Notes: generated from the sequence alone by a model not told the origin. DNA of 64,000 bases from Shinisaurus crocodilurus (GCA_021292165.1 JAHFWL010001196.1:186001-250000); one strand, 5' to 3'; counted from the stretch's first letter, positions 1 through 10,878 are shown. A program made the numbers and translations.

Positions 1-106
1 AGTACATTGGTGGAAATCATTATTAAAGATGAAAATAGTCTGACTATAGAAGGAAATGTCCTGTGGGAAATGAATCAACATGGATTCTACCATAGTCCTG
101 CTTAAG

Positions 107-800
107 TCATAGAATCATAGAAAAGTAGAGTTGGAAGGTGCCTACAAGGCCTTCGAGTCCAACCCCCTGCTCAATGCAGGAATCCAGGTCAAAGCATCCC
201 TGACAGATGGCTGTCCAGCTGCACCTTGAGTGCCTCCAGAGTGGGAGAGCCCACCACCTCCCTAGGTAGTTGGTTCCATTGTCTTATTGCTCTGACAGTC
301 AGGAATTTTTTCCTGATGTTTAGGTGGAATCTGCATTCCTGTAACTTGAACCCATTATTCCGTGTCCTGCAAACTGGGATGATCGAGAAGAGATCCTGGC
401 CCTCCTCTGTGTGACAACTCTTCAAGTACTGGAAGAGTACAATCGTATCTCCCCTCAGTCTCCTCTTCTGAAGGCTAAACATGCCCAGTTCTTTCAGTCT
501 CTCCTCATAGGGCCTTGTTTCTAGTCCCTGATTGACAGTATCAAATTTCCTTATCTCTTGTTCAATGTACATTACTTTACACTTGCTTACATTGAACTGC
601 ATTTGCCATTTTGAAGCCCATTCTCCCAGTTTGGAGAGATCCTTTTGGAGTTCCCCACAATCCCCTTTTGCTTTCACCACCCGAAATAATTTGGTGTCAT
701 CAGCTTGACAGACAGACAGCTCTTTGTATGTTCTATGTAACATCCCTTGAGATATTTTAAGACAGATATGATGTCCTCTCTTCTTCCAGCTAAACATATC
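107..800 (-). mobile_element. CR1 LINE, rearranged 3-prime fragment
   Basis: On the minus strand the element ends at 107 with the CR1-type 3-prime tail of ATTCTATG repeats. Reading inward (about 190-520) is the C-terminal part of CR1 ORF2, with [19 protein letters not shown] and the WNQLPREVV segment. Upstream, at about 545-690, lies an earlier part of the reverse transcriptase (ADDTKLFRVVK, then SKCKVMYI) that in an intact CR1 is separated from the C-terminus by well over 100 residues. An internal deletion therefore joined the two in one open frame (189-797). The outermost 690-800 piece looks like a second copy of the C-terminal region, so the locus is rearranged. Not functional. Confidence 0.85.
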
Positions 801-1809
801 CAGCTATTCCCAGCATGGAGAGGATCATGATGTACCTGTAAGTGTGATAGTTTGGGTATGCTTTTGGGATTAGCCTGTTTTATACATAATAATTATATGT
901 TTGTTTGCTTTGCTGTTGTTATCACTGTAGTTATGGGATAAAGCACAAATACTTTTAATTCCTATTAAAGTAATGTTCTTGGTTTGCTAGCTGGAGGCAT
1001 TCATGTTAGCCCCATGCCTTTGTGTTTTTATGGCATTTTAAAGAGGTGAGTATCCTTTAAACATTAATGATCAGGTCCATTTCCTGGCTATTAATGAGTG
1101 ACTGTGAGAATTAATGGCACAAGACATTCCCCTACTCTCAACCTCTCAACCCCAGACAATCCTTCAGCAAGGAAGCATGGGTAGACATAATGGTTACAAG
1201 CCAATTTGCAAAATGAAAGAGGTGAATTGATTCAAATGGTGTTTTCAAACATCATTAGATGGAAAAGTTTTATTCCTCTGGCTTCATGCCTTGAATCAGG
1301 GTGAGGTGGGGGGATGCCACTCTGTATCTGGGCTGCCCTTGAATAGTTCATAAAGTAGTTGAAACCAAGCTCTGTTGGTCAGGATCATGTGGTCAGCATA
1401 ATGATGCAGCAAAGTCCTCCATAAGGGCATGTACATAATCTCCCTGCCCTCCCTTTATCCGCCTCTATGGGGGAGTTGCTGTAATGGCTGGGGCCTAAGG
1501 AAAATGTGTTGCCTGCCTCCCCCAGCTTATCATCTCCCCCAATTTACCCTCATAGCACTGGGATTATGGAAAAGAGGGAGGCTTTTCACAAGATGTCTCC
1601 CTTGCAGGTAGAGGTTGGCAAATATGTGGTGTTTGAGCTCATTTAGATTTTTCTGAATTCTTCCTTGAAGCTGGTTTCATTTCGTTTGTGTTCCCAAACA
1701 TGAGCGTCTTTCCACCCCACCCCCCTAAATTGGGGGAAATGTGTATTCTGAATCGGGGGGGGGACACTTTATGCTTCCTGCATGCTTCCTAATTTTTTTT
1801 TAAAAAAAC
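801..1809. other. Unique sequence, no supported feature
   Basis: AT-leaning sequence without a recognisable coding tract or interspersed repeat. Short open frames near 1429-1611 have no family features. Confidence 0.6.
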
Positions 1810-2345
1810 CACTTTTTAAAAAATGTGCATTTTCCAGATTGAAAATGCACATTCCCCTCCCTTCCTTGCATAGCCTATAGTGTGAAAATGCAGATTTTGG
1901 AGGTTTTGTACATTTATTTCATGTGTACAAGTGCACACTTGCACATTTATGCATATTTGCACTTCTGAATGTGAATGCAAGTTCAGGAAACTGTGAAAAT
2001 TTCCTAAGAATTCCATCCCTGCTTGTGTTCATGCTTGACTAGAGGTTGTGAATGGGACATGTTTGCGTGATTTGTGAAAGGAAAAGAAATTCTCATACAT
2101 CCCTAAAAGGTGTGGATGAAACTGTCAATTTCACTTCCTCTCAGTTTCTCATTTTTCCTATCTTAAGTTTGTTTCATCCCATTCCTGAATCATTTTGCAA
2201 TTTTTCTTTTAAAGTAGTCCACATGAAAGTGCATACACAATTTCATGCTCACTTCTCCTAATATCCACATGTCTGTTTTCCTAATATCCACATTTTTGCA
2301 AACGATTTTCCATTACATAATATGTCTTTGTGTATTTTTGGATGC
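1810..2345. repeat. GTGCATTTT-type unclassified interspersed repeat (two pieces)
   Basis: Two adjoining pieces, about 1810-2040 and 2095-2345, belong to a dispersed repeat seen seven or more times in this window. Hallmarks are runs such as GAAAATGCACATT and AAGTGTGAAAATGCA, plus a segment CTCTCAGTTTCTCATTTTTCC followed by CTTAAGTT that recurs near 26140. There is no clear coding capacity and the ends are not defined. I do not recognise the family. Confidence 0.55.
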
Positions 2346-2385
2346 ATTGGAGAACTGAATCACAGAACTCAGAAAAGTGCAAATA

Positions 2386-2660
2386 TTTTTATTCATTATT
2401 ACATTATTACATAATGAATATTTTTATTCATTATTACATTTATATCCCACCTTTTTTCCTCTTGCAAGGAACCAAGGGTGGCTTACATGGTCCTCCTCCT
2501 CTCCATTTTTACCCTCACAAGAACCCTGTGAGATAGGTTAGGCTAAGAGTCAGTGACTGGCCCAAAGTCACCCGGTGAGCTTCATGGCTGAGTGGGGACT
2601 AGAGCCTGGATCTCCCGAGTCCCAGTCCAACACTCTCACCACTACACCTCAACTGGCTCT
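2386..2660 (-). mobile_element. tRNA-derived SINE (squamate type)
   Basis: Read on the minus strand it starts with GAGCCAGTTGAGGTGTAGTG (tRNA-like A-box region) and carries a degenerate B-box around CAGGCTCTAGTCCCC. It then has the body ...AACCTATCTCACAGGGTTC... and an AT-rich tail on the plus-strand left side. The same family recurs at 14763, 20358, 35555, 38874 and 42585. Full length is about 270 bp, so this copy is near complete. Confidence 0.8.
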
Positions 2661-4258
2661 CAACTGTGTTTCTGTCCATGTATTTTGTTTGTGAAGTCTG
2701 AATTAGGTAGGTTTACATTAAAATATTCAACTGAACAAATTTCTCCCTCATTCCTACGCCTTTGATTATGCTGCTTAAACTTGGTTCAGACTTTCTTGCA
2801 AGGAAGCCAATGGTGGTTAACACCAGAACCATGTTGTTTCCCATGGGTAAGAAAGAAAGAAAGTCCTTGATCATTTCTTTGTTTGTTTGTTTGTTTGTTG
2901 TTGTTGTTCTGTTGCTGCTGCTATTGTTGTTTTTATGCCCATATGGCAGAACAGTCTAGATACCTTATCTTTGCTTCCTAGGTTTCTCTTGGTTGAGGGG
3001 AGGCAAGCCGTTGATGGAGTGAAGTGGTTGAGTCAGCTGCTGAACCTGGAGCTTTATTCACTGGCTAAGTGCTGAGTGTGCCATCAATCCACTTCTTGTA
3101 GAAGCCTTGAGTTATTAATAAAGAGCCCGGTAATCTAACACCTGCTCTCAATCTTCCTTTCGGAGGGCATAAAAAGCCACAAGATCAGCCTCAGCAGTTT
3201 TGAGCATCTCCAGGACTTGTTAAATCTCTTTCTATCTCCCCCTCCTTTTTTTTTTTTGTTGTGCTCACCTCCCAAAATCTTAAGGGTTGATGCTTTATGC
3301 TTGGGATTGGAAATGAATCCTGTTATTATCATTGAGATGGTGTTTTTTATGGCATAAATAATGAACCAAAGCAAGGGGAAGAGCAGGCATCGGCTGGAAT
3401 TACTGCCTAGTCTGGGCTGGAAATAATCAATATGCCCTCACTTACCGATCTCATCTGCATGTCAACTCCATCCAGCGGCCCGTCTCTCTACAAATTCATT
3501 TCACAGGAGACCCAATAAACCATGTTACTGGCATTGATCTGGTTTATTCATAGCCAGACATAGAAAATGCATCATTTGAAATTAATAGAAGGGCTTGTGT
3601 TTATACCACAAAAAGTAGCCTGCTCCCAGAGTACCTTAAGTGAATGGATAGGAGAGAAAAAGTTAGAAGGACTGAGCAAGTCCTCCCGCTTGTGCACACG
3701 CAATTCACATTCCATGAAAAGGGGCATTTTGGCTGGGGATGGGGTGGATTTCATGGGCAAGTGTGTAAAAGTCACCAGCACTCCTCATAGGTGCTCATTA
3801 TTGTCTACCATGGTTCCCCCACCCTTTTTCTAGAATAATGCCCTGTGGTATTGCTACATCATGGTGTAGCATTGTTTTGTGGAGGAGCATTCTGGGGGAA
3901 ATGGCAGTCCCAACTGGAGAAGAAAGAAAGGAAGTTGAGAGTAGTGAAGAGGCAGGGGGAAGAAGTGGGGAAATCTTCACCCGCCTTCAAAATACACGGT
4001 GCCCCCATGTGAAAGAGGGGAAGTAGTTTTGTCTTATCAAGTTCATTTACCAGTGAACTCCCCCAAATTTGGGTGGAGGAATTTGGAGGAATTCAATTTT
4101 CATAAATTCTGATATAAACTGATCTTTGGTTTTAATGGCAGGGATATATTTTTTTTCAAGTCAGAAAAGAAACCAATGAAAAAGGGCCCACCCACCTCAT
4201 GCTTTAGCTGCTGTGATCCAGCAGGGCTATGCATGCAGCAGTGGCTCTGCCTTGGAAC
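2661..4258. other. Mostly unique sequence with a TTTG/TTG simple repeat
   Basis: A (GTTT)n/(GTT)n/(CTG)n simple repeat lies at 2877-2931. A poly-T and a purine/pyrimidine patch follow at 3240-3260. The stretch at about 3400-3560 is repeat-free, with sites such as AAATAATCAATATG, and could be conserved host DNA, but nothing here proves it. No coding sequence is supported. Confidence 0.5.
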
Positions 4259-4692
4259 CAGGGATGCGTGAGGATTTTGTTCAGGGGGTAGAAATCTGGC
4301 GAACTGGCTGGGCTCTCGACCCCCCCAAACTCCATCCCACTTACCTCCTTCCCCAGCTTGACTCGCGTTCTCCCAAGTCGAGCTGGGGAAGTGACTTCCG
4401 GGTTCCTGGTGGGCTGCTGTTTATGTAGAGAATGCCGTAAGATACATCCAAAGCGGCCGCCATTTGCATAACTTGCGCAAATTGTGGCTGCAATTTGTGC
4501 AAGGTACATAAATAGTGGCCACTTTCGACATATCTTATGACATTCTCAGCATAAAAAGCAGCCTGCTCGGAACCCGGAAGTCCAACGAGCAGCGACGCGC
4601 ATATCCGCTTTTGGACCAGCTTGGTGGACACAGCAGCGGTGGCATCCGCCAAGTGGGAGGCGGGTCATGTCTCAGCGGATCACCCACCCCTA
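4259..4692. mobile_element. Palindromic MITE, TAGGGATG/CATCCCTA family
   Basis: It begins CAGGGATGCG and ends CACCCCTA, matching the ends of at least ten other copies in this window. The interior follows the family order: a GAAATCTGGCGAACT block, a run of C, AGTCGAGCTGGGGAAGTGAC, TTCCGGGTTCC, and a central inverted repeat around TTTATGTAGAGAATGCCGTAAGATAC. The second half mirrors the first. There is no coding capacity, so this is a non-autonomous DNA element. A target duplication is not obvious. Confidence 0.75.
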
Positions 4693-5645
4693 CTTTGAAC
4701 CCCCCCACACACACACACCAGCGTCTTAGAATTTCTTTGGCCATGTCTCATCTAACCTTTTAGTGTCTGGTCCCATATGCTGGTCATTCTGGCAGATTTG
4801 TTAGCTTACCAATTTCATATTTAAAACAAGACCATTGTTTGATAAAATATATATGAATGGATTGTGAGCCTACTGGGAGGATTTTGTACAGCACAAAACT
4901 GGGGACACACACACACATACCCAAAACCTCTTACTCTAAATATCCTCAAAATAATCACTTGGATCGAAATCTTACAATATTAACTTGACTGATGGAATCA
5001 GTTAAAAGCAAGTCTGTAAACTGACTACAAAAAGCATTTAGCAATTGACAGCCCTGTTGCAGAAGACAAAGCAGGAAAAAAAATAGTTAAGTGTTTTGTC
5101 CATCTGCAGAGAGAATGGTCAGGCAGAATAGAAGGTGTGTGTTGGGGGTGGGTGGGAAAGTGTCAGAAACACATTCATTAAAGACCAGAGAATGATGAAA
5201 TAATGATGAGACAATTATACTAATTCAAAGGACAATGTGTGATCCCTTATTGACTGGGGTCACTCATGTGACTAATGCAGGAAGCGGAAACAAGTCATAA
5301 CCAGGGGAAACCAGAACAACTGTGAGGTTGAAGTCCTCACTCCTACACTGAGATGACCAAGGCTTAGTCTGACTTAGGGTGGGAGGAGCAGGACCTATAC
5401 AGTAGACCATTGTTCAAGCATGCTAAGGCTGCACACATGGAGGCAGGATGCAATTTCCACCATCATCAGGGCCCTCCAGAGTTGGTAGAAGCCCTCCAAA
5501 TTCCCAAAGTGCCTCTTCTCTTCAGGTCAAGGGAGGGTTCCGCTCCCGTTCTCTGTATCTGTCCAGCCTTTCCCCCTTTTTGGAGCATGTTGCCTCTGTA
5601 GAGGACCAATAAATTCTTAAGTAAAAGTTGTATAAAGATTATATA
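4693..5645. other. Unique sequence, no supported feature
   Basis: Ordinary AT-rich sequence with a short CA run at 4908-4918. I see no repeat family or coding signal. Confidence 0.55.
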
Positions 5646-5813
5646 CAGTATTTTTCCATGTATAAGACTATACTTTTTCCTAAAATTGTTAGACTAAAAA
5701 TTGAGGGTCGTCTTATACATGGAAGTAAGCCAAGGAGAGAACCACGCGGTTGCGAAACTGCCCAGTGGGGGGCGTCTTATAAATGGGGGCGTCTTATAGA
5801 CGGAAAAATACGG
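5646..5813. mobile_element. Tc1/mariner-type MITE with TA target duplication
   Basis: A 168-bp element flanked by TA on both sides (5644-5645 and 5814-5815). Terminal inverted repeats are CAGTATTTTTCCATGTATAAGAC on the left and the inverse of GTCTTATAGACGGAAAAATACGG on the right, about 23 bp with a few mismatches. The interior repeats GTCTTATA motifs. TA duplication with such inverted ends is the hallmark of the Tc1/mariner superfamily. No transposase. Confidence 0.85.
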
Positions 5814-6927
5814 TAAATGTATAACTAAGAATGGCTTTACATTATAAAATTATTTAGTTTGTGAATAGTTAATTGAATGAGTTTAAAAGGCAATTTACCT
5901 TTAACGGAGGCCTAAAGGATACATTGTACACAAGGCCTACACTTGGTAGCCTGCCAAGAAGCAGCAGAGATGTTGCAGTTACTCGGGAAATGATCATTTG
6001 TCTTGAGAAGTTTACTGTTACGCCAACTGAAATTAGACTTCACTGCTTTTATACTGGACAGTGGAATAAAAAAAGGAGGGCAAAAGACAGGCATTGACTT
6101 GACCATTACATCACATCTTTTTTGTTATTCATTGGTCCTTATTTAGAAACCAATAAGCTGTTGGACTGCTCTTAACTTGTTGGAAGGTTTCAGCCCAAGG
6201 GGGGGGGGGATAGGGTAGGCATTAAACTGTCAGAGAATCAGTCAGTCCAGAGTTTGAGCCATGAGAAGAAGCCCAAAGATCCTCATAGAAGAAGTGGAAA
6301 CCAGAGCAGGACTAACAGCTGAATAATCAAAGGGGACAATTGAGTGGCAGTAAGCAGTGGCTATCCAGAGGGGAAAAAATACAGAAGAAGGTCAACAGAG
6401 CTGAACTCACAGAAGGCATAAGCTGAGAAGTTCTGCAGAGAAAGGAAGGCTGCTACTGGTAGCAGTCCTATAGGAAAGCCAAAACTAGCTTGTGAACTGA
6501 AGACAGTTGTTCCAAGACATTGTCAATCTTCAGGGAGAGGCAACTGAAATACTTCTTCTGTGCTGCTTTCTCACTAGTGAGTCCCTGGTCAGAGGGAAGG
6601 CTTTAGGTTTAGACCTCTGTGATTTGCTATGAATGATAACTGGGAAAGGAGGTAGAAGAAAGGTAATTAGCTGTTGGTTTGATTAGGGATGCAGACTAGA
6701 TTAAGAATAAAACCACTTCCTTACAGTAACAGTACCATTTTAAGTAAACAGCAACAAAGCATTATTATTTTTCCTGAAAAATAATTAGGGTATATAATCA
6801 TGCATTCTATAATCATACAAGTTTTAAATCATAATAGAATTGTTTCACTCATGAAGTATATCCTCTGATCTGCCCTACACCTATAGCTTAAGCCCAACTA
6901 CTCTGTTTCTCTGTCTGTCTGTTTGCC

Positions 6928-6958
<31 letters not shown>

Positions 6959-7459
6959 ACGCGCGCACACACTAAGATCAATAAGGGATAACAAGGAATG
7001 CATGTGGGTGGCAAAAATTAAGGGATGAAGAAAGCAGCCAGGTACCTTCCTCACATAAGGTAGAAAGTGGAAGGGCTCTTTTAACAAAGGGTTAGTAGTG
7101 GAAGCAGTCAGCCGTAGCCTCTAACATGATCCATCTGTTGCCTCCTCCCACTGATGGTCCCGTGCTGAGGCTGGGATGCTCCAGCTACATATGGTGATAA
7201 TTTGCTTGTACTCAAGAGGCTCTTTCCACCAATCCAATACAAAATGGTTTCTCCTGACTTCTCCAGCTATTTTAAGCTCTTATAAAACTTTTAAACAACG
7301 ACGACAACAAAAAAACCCACAAAGAACACATGCAAGGGTAACCAGTGAAGAATGCTCTGGACACAATTTCCAGAACAATAATCTTTCATGGAGGACTTGA
7401 AAACAGCAAGGCAAGAGGAAATGACAGCAAACAAGAGAAAGGAAATGGCTGTGAAATCC
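5814..7459. other. Unique sequence with a TG/CG microsatellite
   Basis: A (TG)n tract passing into GCGCAC and CACACA lies at 6928-6971 and could form Z-DNA. A G-run sits at 6199-6209. The rest is purine-rich unique sequence with no recognised family or gene. Confidence 0.55.
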
Positions 7460-7827
7460 AAAGTTTGTTTTTATTTTAGGCCATGTCAGAGGGAATCAGT
7501 GCAGTCTGTGGTAGGGTCGTTTAGAGGGCAGCTTACCCGGTGAATGCCAAGTGCATGTCTCCTCTTCCAGCCACTTAAAGCAAGGCAATGATGGATAATT
7601 CCATTAAGAGAAGCCAAGACCCTGTTTGTGGAAGGCAAACAGCACTTAGTTGGTTTACATGTTCTGCATCGTTTCAATCTGTGAGAGAGAAGGTCAGCCT
7701 TCGACACCCAGGGTGGTCCAGACGTAGGTCCTGTTGCTGCGTTAAGCTCTCTGGTTTATCAAGGATAAATGTCATGCATTCCTGGTTGACCATGGATCCC
7801 TGTGTGATATAATCAATGTGTAGGAAC

Positions 7828-8244
7828 TCATTTGTGGTGGTTTGAGTAAAAGACATATTCTTGGGGATGTATCCTCACCAGGTGGCAGCCATTGTTGGTC
7901 CAGTCATTATAAATGACCCTGAGGCCATTGTTGACCCCATGGCACCACCAGTCGGTGTTTGGGGAAACTACAATTTTTTTGCACATGTGTTCATAGGTCC
8001 TGCAGTCATAGGCATTAGCTGAGTGGCAGTGCCCTGCAGGCTGTCTTGAGGAAATGGTGCCTGGGTCTCCATGAGAATCTGCTGGACCTGGCAGTAGACA
8101 TGAAGTGTAAACAGGGCTTGTGAAGTGTACACCTCCAGTACAAGGTGATCGTTGGCCAACACCTGTAGTAGAATACCAGATGGTGAACTTGAATTTGCCA
8201 GAACTGCATTGGGTTTGAGTTTCAGGCTTGCACAAGTTTATCAC
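7828..8244 (-). pseudogene. Unrecognised decayed coding tract, possibly retroviral envelope-like
   Basis: A 138-codon open frame on the minus strand, cysteine- and asparagine-rich. Its last third contains DWWCHG, an NNGL step, then WTNNGCHLVRIHP and a tyrosine-rich end. The spacing of Trp-Trp-Cys, Gly-Leu, Cys and a hydrophobic-Pro-Tyr run loosely recalls the end of a gammaretrovirus-type surface subunit, but I see no furin site, fusion peptide or transmembrane subunit downstream. The two other minus frames are also partly open over 7968-8209, which suggests frameshifts. Further broken minus-strand frames run to 7486. It neighbours the virus-like plus-strand tracts at 8577 and 10906. It may be part of that same element instead, or no gene at all. 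Confidence 0.3.
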
Positions 8245-8393
8245 TCACTACATATGGCATTTTGTACTTCCCAAAGACATTTGGGAAACATGTTGCAAAA
8301 CGGCCACCATTAGTGGTCACCAGGATTCCAGGCTCCTCAAGGCTTTTTGTCACTGCCATGGTAGCTGGGTAAATCCTACCTGCCTGGTAAGTG

Positions 8394-8564
8394 TCATAGA
8401 TTCATAGATCATAGAGTTGGAAGGAGCATACAAGGCCATCGAGTCCAACCCCCTGCTCAGTGCAGGAAACTAGAGGAGGGGTCTCCCATCCAAGTAATAA
8501 CCAGGCTTGACCCTGCTTAGCTTTCCACACTCAGACAAGCTGAGCCAGCGTAAGCCACAGGCCT
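8394..8564 (-). mobile_element. 5S-rRNA-derived SINE with CR1-like tail
   Basis: On the minus strand it starts GCCTGTGGCTTACGCTGG and continues with AAGCTAAGCAGGGTC and TACTTGGATGGGAGACC, the internal promoter region of 5S rRNA. It then switches to the CR1 3-prime end (GCAGGGGGTTGGACTCGATG...) and finishes in CTATGATCTATGA repeats. The 5S part is about 85 bp, so this is not a 5S gene but a 5S-headed SINE of about 170 bp. Its CR1-like tail suggests CR1 enzymes moved it. Confidence 0.9.
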
Positions 8565-8576
8565 GTATATATCGTA

Positions 8577-9013
8577 TTGAATGCAAAGGCCTGTTTGTCC
8601 ATAGGCTCACAGAGCAAAGATATGTTTCAAATTATTTCTGACTTTCAAAGTGGAGAGGCTGTGGCCCTTCAGCAGTACATCGACAACCACAGTGGTGACC
8701 TCCACATGGGCCTGTGGTCGATCACATACATAGCAGGCTGGCACAATGTTGACAGAGAGTCTGTTTACTGGCAGCCAACTGATGATGCAGCCACCAGGAT
8801 CTACCTGGTCCTCACCTGGTCCTGTACAACCTCAATGTCCTAAAGAAGCTTGGAAAAATCACCGGTGCTAGCCTCAAGGTCAAGAAAATAAACAGGTTGA
8901 TCACCCTAACTGTGCCAACCAGGAAAGAAATACAGTTTACACTCAGCCTGATGAACCTGCTCGGCCTTGATGGCACCAATTGGCTCAATGAGGGGTCATA
9001 TGTCAGAGAGTGA
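8577..9013 (+). pseudogene. Decayed virus-like element protein, tract A (Polinton/adintovirus-like?)
   Basis: Two overlapping plus-strand frames appear to be one protein split by a frameshift near 8820. The first (88 codons from 8577) contains SGEAVALQQYIDNHSG followed by LHMGLWSITYIAGWHNV. The second runs from about 8822 to the stop at 9013 and holds LKKLGKITGASLKVKKI, then RLITLTVPTRKEIQF and LMNLLGLDGTNWL. The order of a W-x-hydrophobic strand block with a Trp-His-Asn turn, then a beta-rich V-P-x-x-x-E block, then LLGL, recalls predicted proteins found next to Polinton/Maverick and adintovirus-like elements in animal genomes. That resemblance is recalled, not searched. Amino-acid composition and codon structure look truly coding. 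No host exon signals were seen. Confidence 0.4.
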
Positions 9014-9075
9014 CCTGTAAACTTTCCCCAGTCTAGGACCCTCCAGGTGCACCTTGAGCAGATAAACACCACATA

Positions 9076-9137
9076 CAGTATCTCTGATGGTGCCCCAGGC
9101 ACCATCAGAGATACTGATACATGATCCTTGGATCATG
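9076..9137. repeat. Two adjacent perfect hairpins
   Basis: 9076-9094 and 9098-9116 are perfect 19-bp inverted repeats separated by 3 nt (CCA). Immediately after, 9120-9127 and 9130-9137 form a second perfect 8-bp hairpin with a TT loop. Both lie just downstream of virus-like tract A. They could be terminator-like or mRNA-end structures of the former element, or chance recent palindromes. Confidence 0.8.
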
Positions 9138-9660
9138 GGTATGGATTACCCTTACTTTGGAGAGACCACCACTGTAAGCTCCTCCCACCCCAAAATGTAA
9201 TTGGCTGCAATGTGGGACAATTCATGAAATGAAACCGTTTCTGTCTTGGATGATACAGGATGGCTCTTAAACATCCATGAGCTTCTGATCTCTCTTGTTC
9301 TGGAAATACAAGGTTCCGATGGGGTCTCAGGGGGCAGTGTTGCTGTATCATTCCTAATTGAACTTGACCTGTAGTGGCTTGATATGCTGACTCGACGGTG
9401 CAAGCAAGTAATGAAACAGCAAGCGGTTCTGACTGCACTACCCACCACTGGCTTGAGCATCTACCCAGAGCTGCCACCCATGGTGGGAGCCATCACTCCA
9501 ACTGCAGAGTCTGCTGTGCACGCGCAAACATCCAGGTTGCTGTAGATTAGTCTGTTCAAGCAGGACAAACGGCCCACTCTATACAAACATTACCATCTCC
9601 AGTGACAGTAAATGCTGTCAATGGAGTGGATTCAACCCTACTCACTGCCAGGGTGAGACT
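9138..9660. other. Possible decayed remainder of the virus-like element
   Basis: Minus-strand frames are open over 9133-9477 and 9152-9460, but neither shows a family motif I recognise. The stretch has no interspersed repeat, so it may be the internal part of the same degraded element that carries tracts A and B. Confidence 0.3.
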
Positions 9661-10218
9661 GGGTATTGGGAATGGCAGCCTCTTCTAGTGGTGGGGCCGA
9701 ACCTGGAGTTGACTCGTGGCTCGCTCCTGGCTTGGCCCTTGAGGCGGCGGCGGCCGATCTCGCCATTCAGAGCGGTGCGGAGCGTTCTCCGCGGCGCTTG
9801 AGCCGCCACCGCCGCTGCCGCCCCCCCGCTGCTGGACCCCCCACCACCACCCCCGCAGCCGCCAGACCCCCCCGCCACCCACCCACCACCACCCCACCGC
9901 AGCCTACCTTCTCCGTGCCGCTGCCTCCTCCTCCTCCTCCTCCTCCTCCTCCTCCTCCTGCGCTGCTGGAGCCCCGCCCGTGCTCTGTTTTGGCGGGGGG
10001 ACCCAGGGCAACAGGGCTTAAACAGCCCTGTTGCCCTGGTTTCCCGCACCAAAAACAGAGTGTGCCCCCCCAGTCGCATCACTTCCTCCGCGCCGGGACC
10101 AGCGGACGGGGAGGCAGGCTCTCCAGAGAGCCGGAGAGCCTGCGGCAGGTAAGCCCGCGGTGGCCGAGTAGCTCAGCAGACACGAGCAGGCCCAGTTCGG
10201 ACTGCTCGGCTACATCCC
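9661..10218 (-). mobile_element. GC-rich non-autonomous element related to the two GC-rich hATs
   Basis: Very GC-rich, with (TCC)n at about 9926-9959. Read on the minus strand it shares the core GAAGTGATGCGAC, then GGAAACCAGGGCAACAGGGC, TTAAGCCCTGTTGCCCTGG and CGGAGAAGGTAGG with the hAT copies at 12975 and 29741, but has different outer parts. One end carries CATCCCTA (10211-10218). Weak inverted similarity between GCCGAACCTGG (about 9698) and the inverse of the 10195-10205 region suggests terminal inverted repeats. Long open frames across it are a by-product of GC-richness. Confidence 0.6.
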
Positions 10219-10228
10219 TATAAAAAAT

Positions 10229-10878
10229 TCATAGAATCATAGAAAAGTAGAGTTGGAAGGGGGCCACAAGACCATCGAGTCCAACCCCCTGCTCAATGCA
10301 GGAATCCAGGTCAAAGCATCCCTGACAGATGGCTGTCCAGCTGCACCTTGAATGCCTCCAGAGTGGGAGAGCCCACCACCTCCCTAGGTAGTTGGTTCCA
10401 TTGTCTTATTGCTCTGACAGTCAGGAAATTTTTCCTGATGTTTAGGTGAAATCTGCGTTCCTGTAACTTGAGCCCATTATTCCGTGTCCTGCAAACTGGG
10501 ATGATCGAGAAGAGATCCTGGCCCTCCTCTGTGTGACATCCCTTCAAGTACTGGAAGAGTGCGATCATATCTCCCCTCAGTCTCCTCTTCTAAACGCTAA
10601 ACATGCCCAGTTCTTTCAATCTCTCCTCATAGGGCCTTGTTTCTAGTCCCTTTATCATCCTTGTTGCCCTCCTCTGAACCCTCTCCAGTTTGTCTATGTC
10701 CTTCTGAAAGTGTGGTGCCCAGAACTGGACGCAGTACTCAAGATGGGGCCTAACCAGTGCCGAGTAAAGGGGAATTTTCACTTCACACGATTTGGAAGCT
10801 ATACTTCTATTAATGCAGCCCAAAATAGCATTTGCCTTCTTTGCAGCCACATCACATTGCTGGCTCATATTTTGTTGT
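10229..10878 (-). mobile_element. CR1 LINE, 3-prime 650 bp
   Basis: The element runs on the minus strand from about 10878 to the CR1 3-prime tail TCTATGATTCTATGA at 10229. It covers the end of ORF2 and the short 3-prime UTR. It is 5-prime truncated, as most CR1 copies are. It separates virus-like tract A (left) from tract B (right), so it probably inserted into that older element. Confidence 0.92.
10308..10868 (-). pseudogene. CR1 ORF2 C-terminal region with one in-frame stop
   Basis: The reverse-transcriptase thumb and C-terminal domain of CR1 ORF2, which in an active element copies its own RNA at the chromosomal nick. Visible in order: [35 protein letters not shown], the [20 protein letters not shown] block and the C-terminal QWNQLPREVVGSPTLEAF. 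A TAG at 10590-10592 replaces what is Gln in the sister copies, whose sequence there reads MFSLQKR. The frame continues uninterrupted on both sides of it. The catalytic YADD part is missing because the copy is truncated. Confidence 0.9.

Noticed and set aside
9661..10223. Long overlapping frames on both strands, rich in Pro, Gly and Arg
   Set aside because: They come from GC-rich, stop-poor transposon sequence. No domain, and all frames are equally open.
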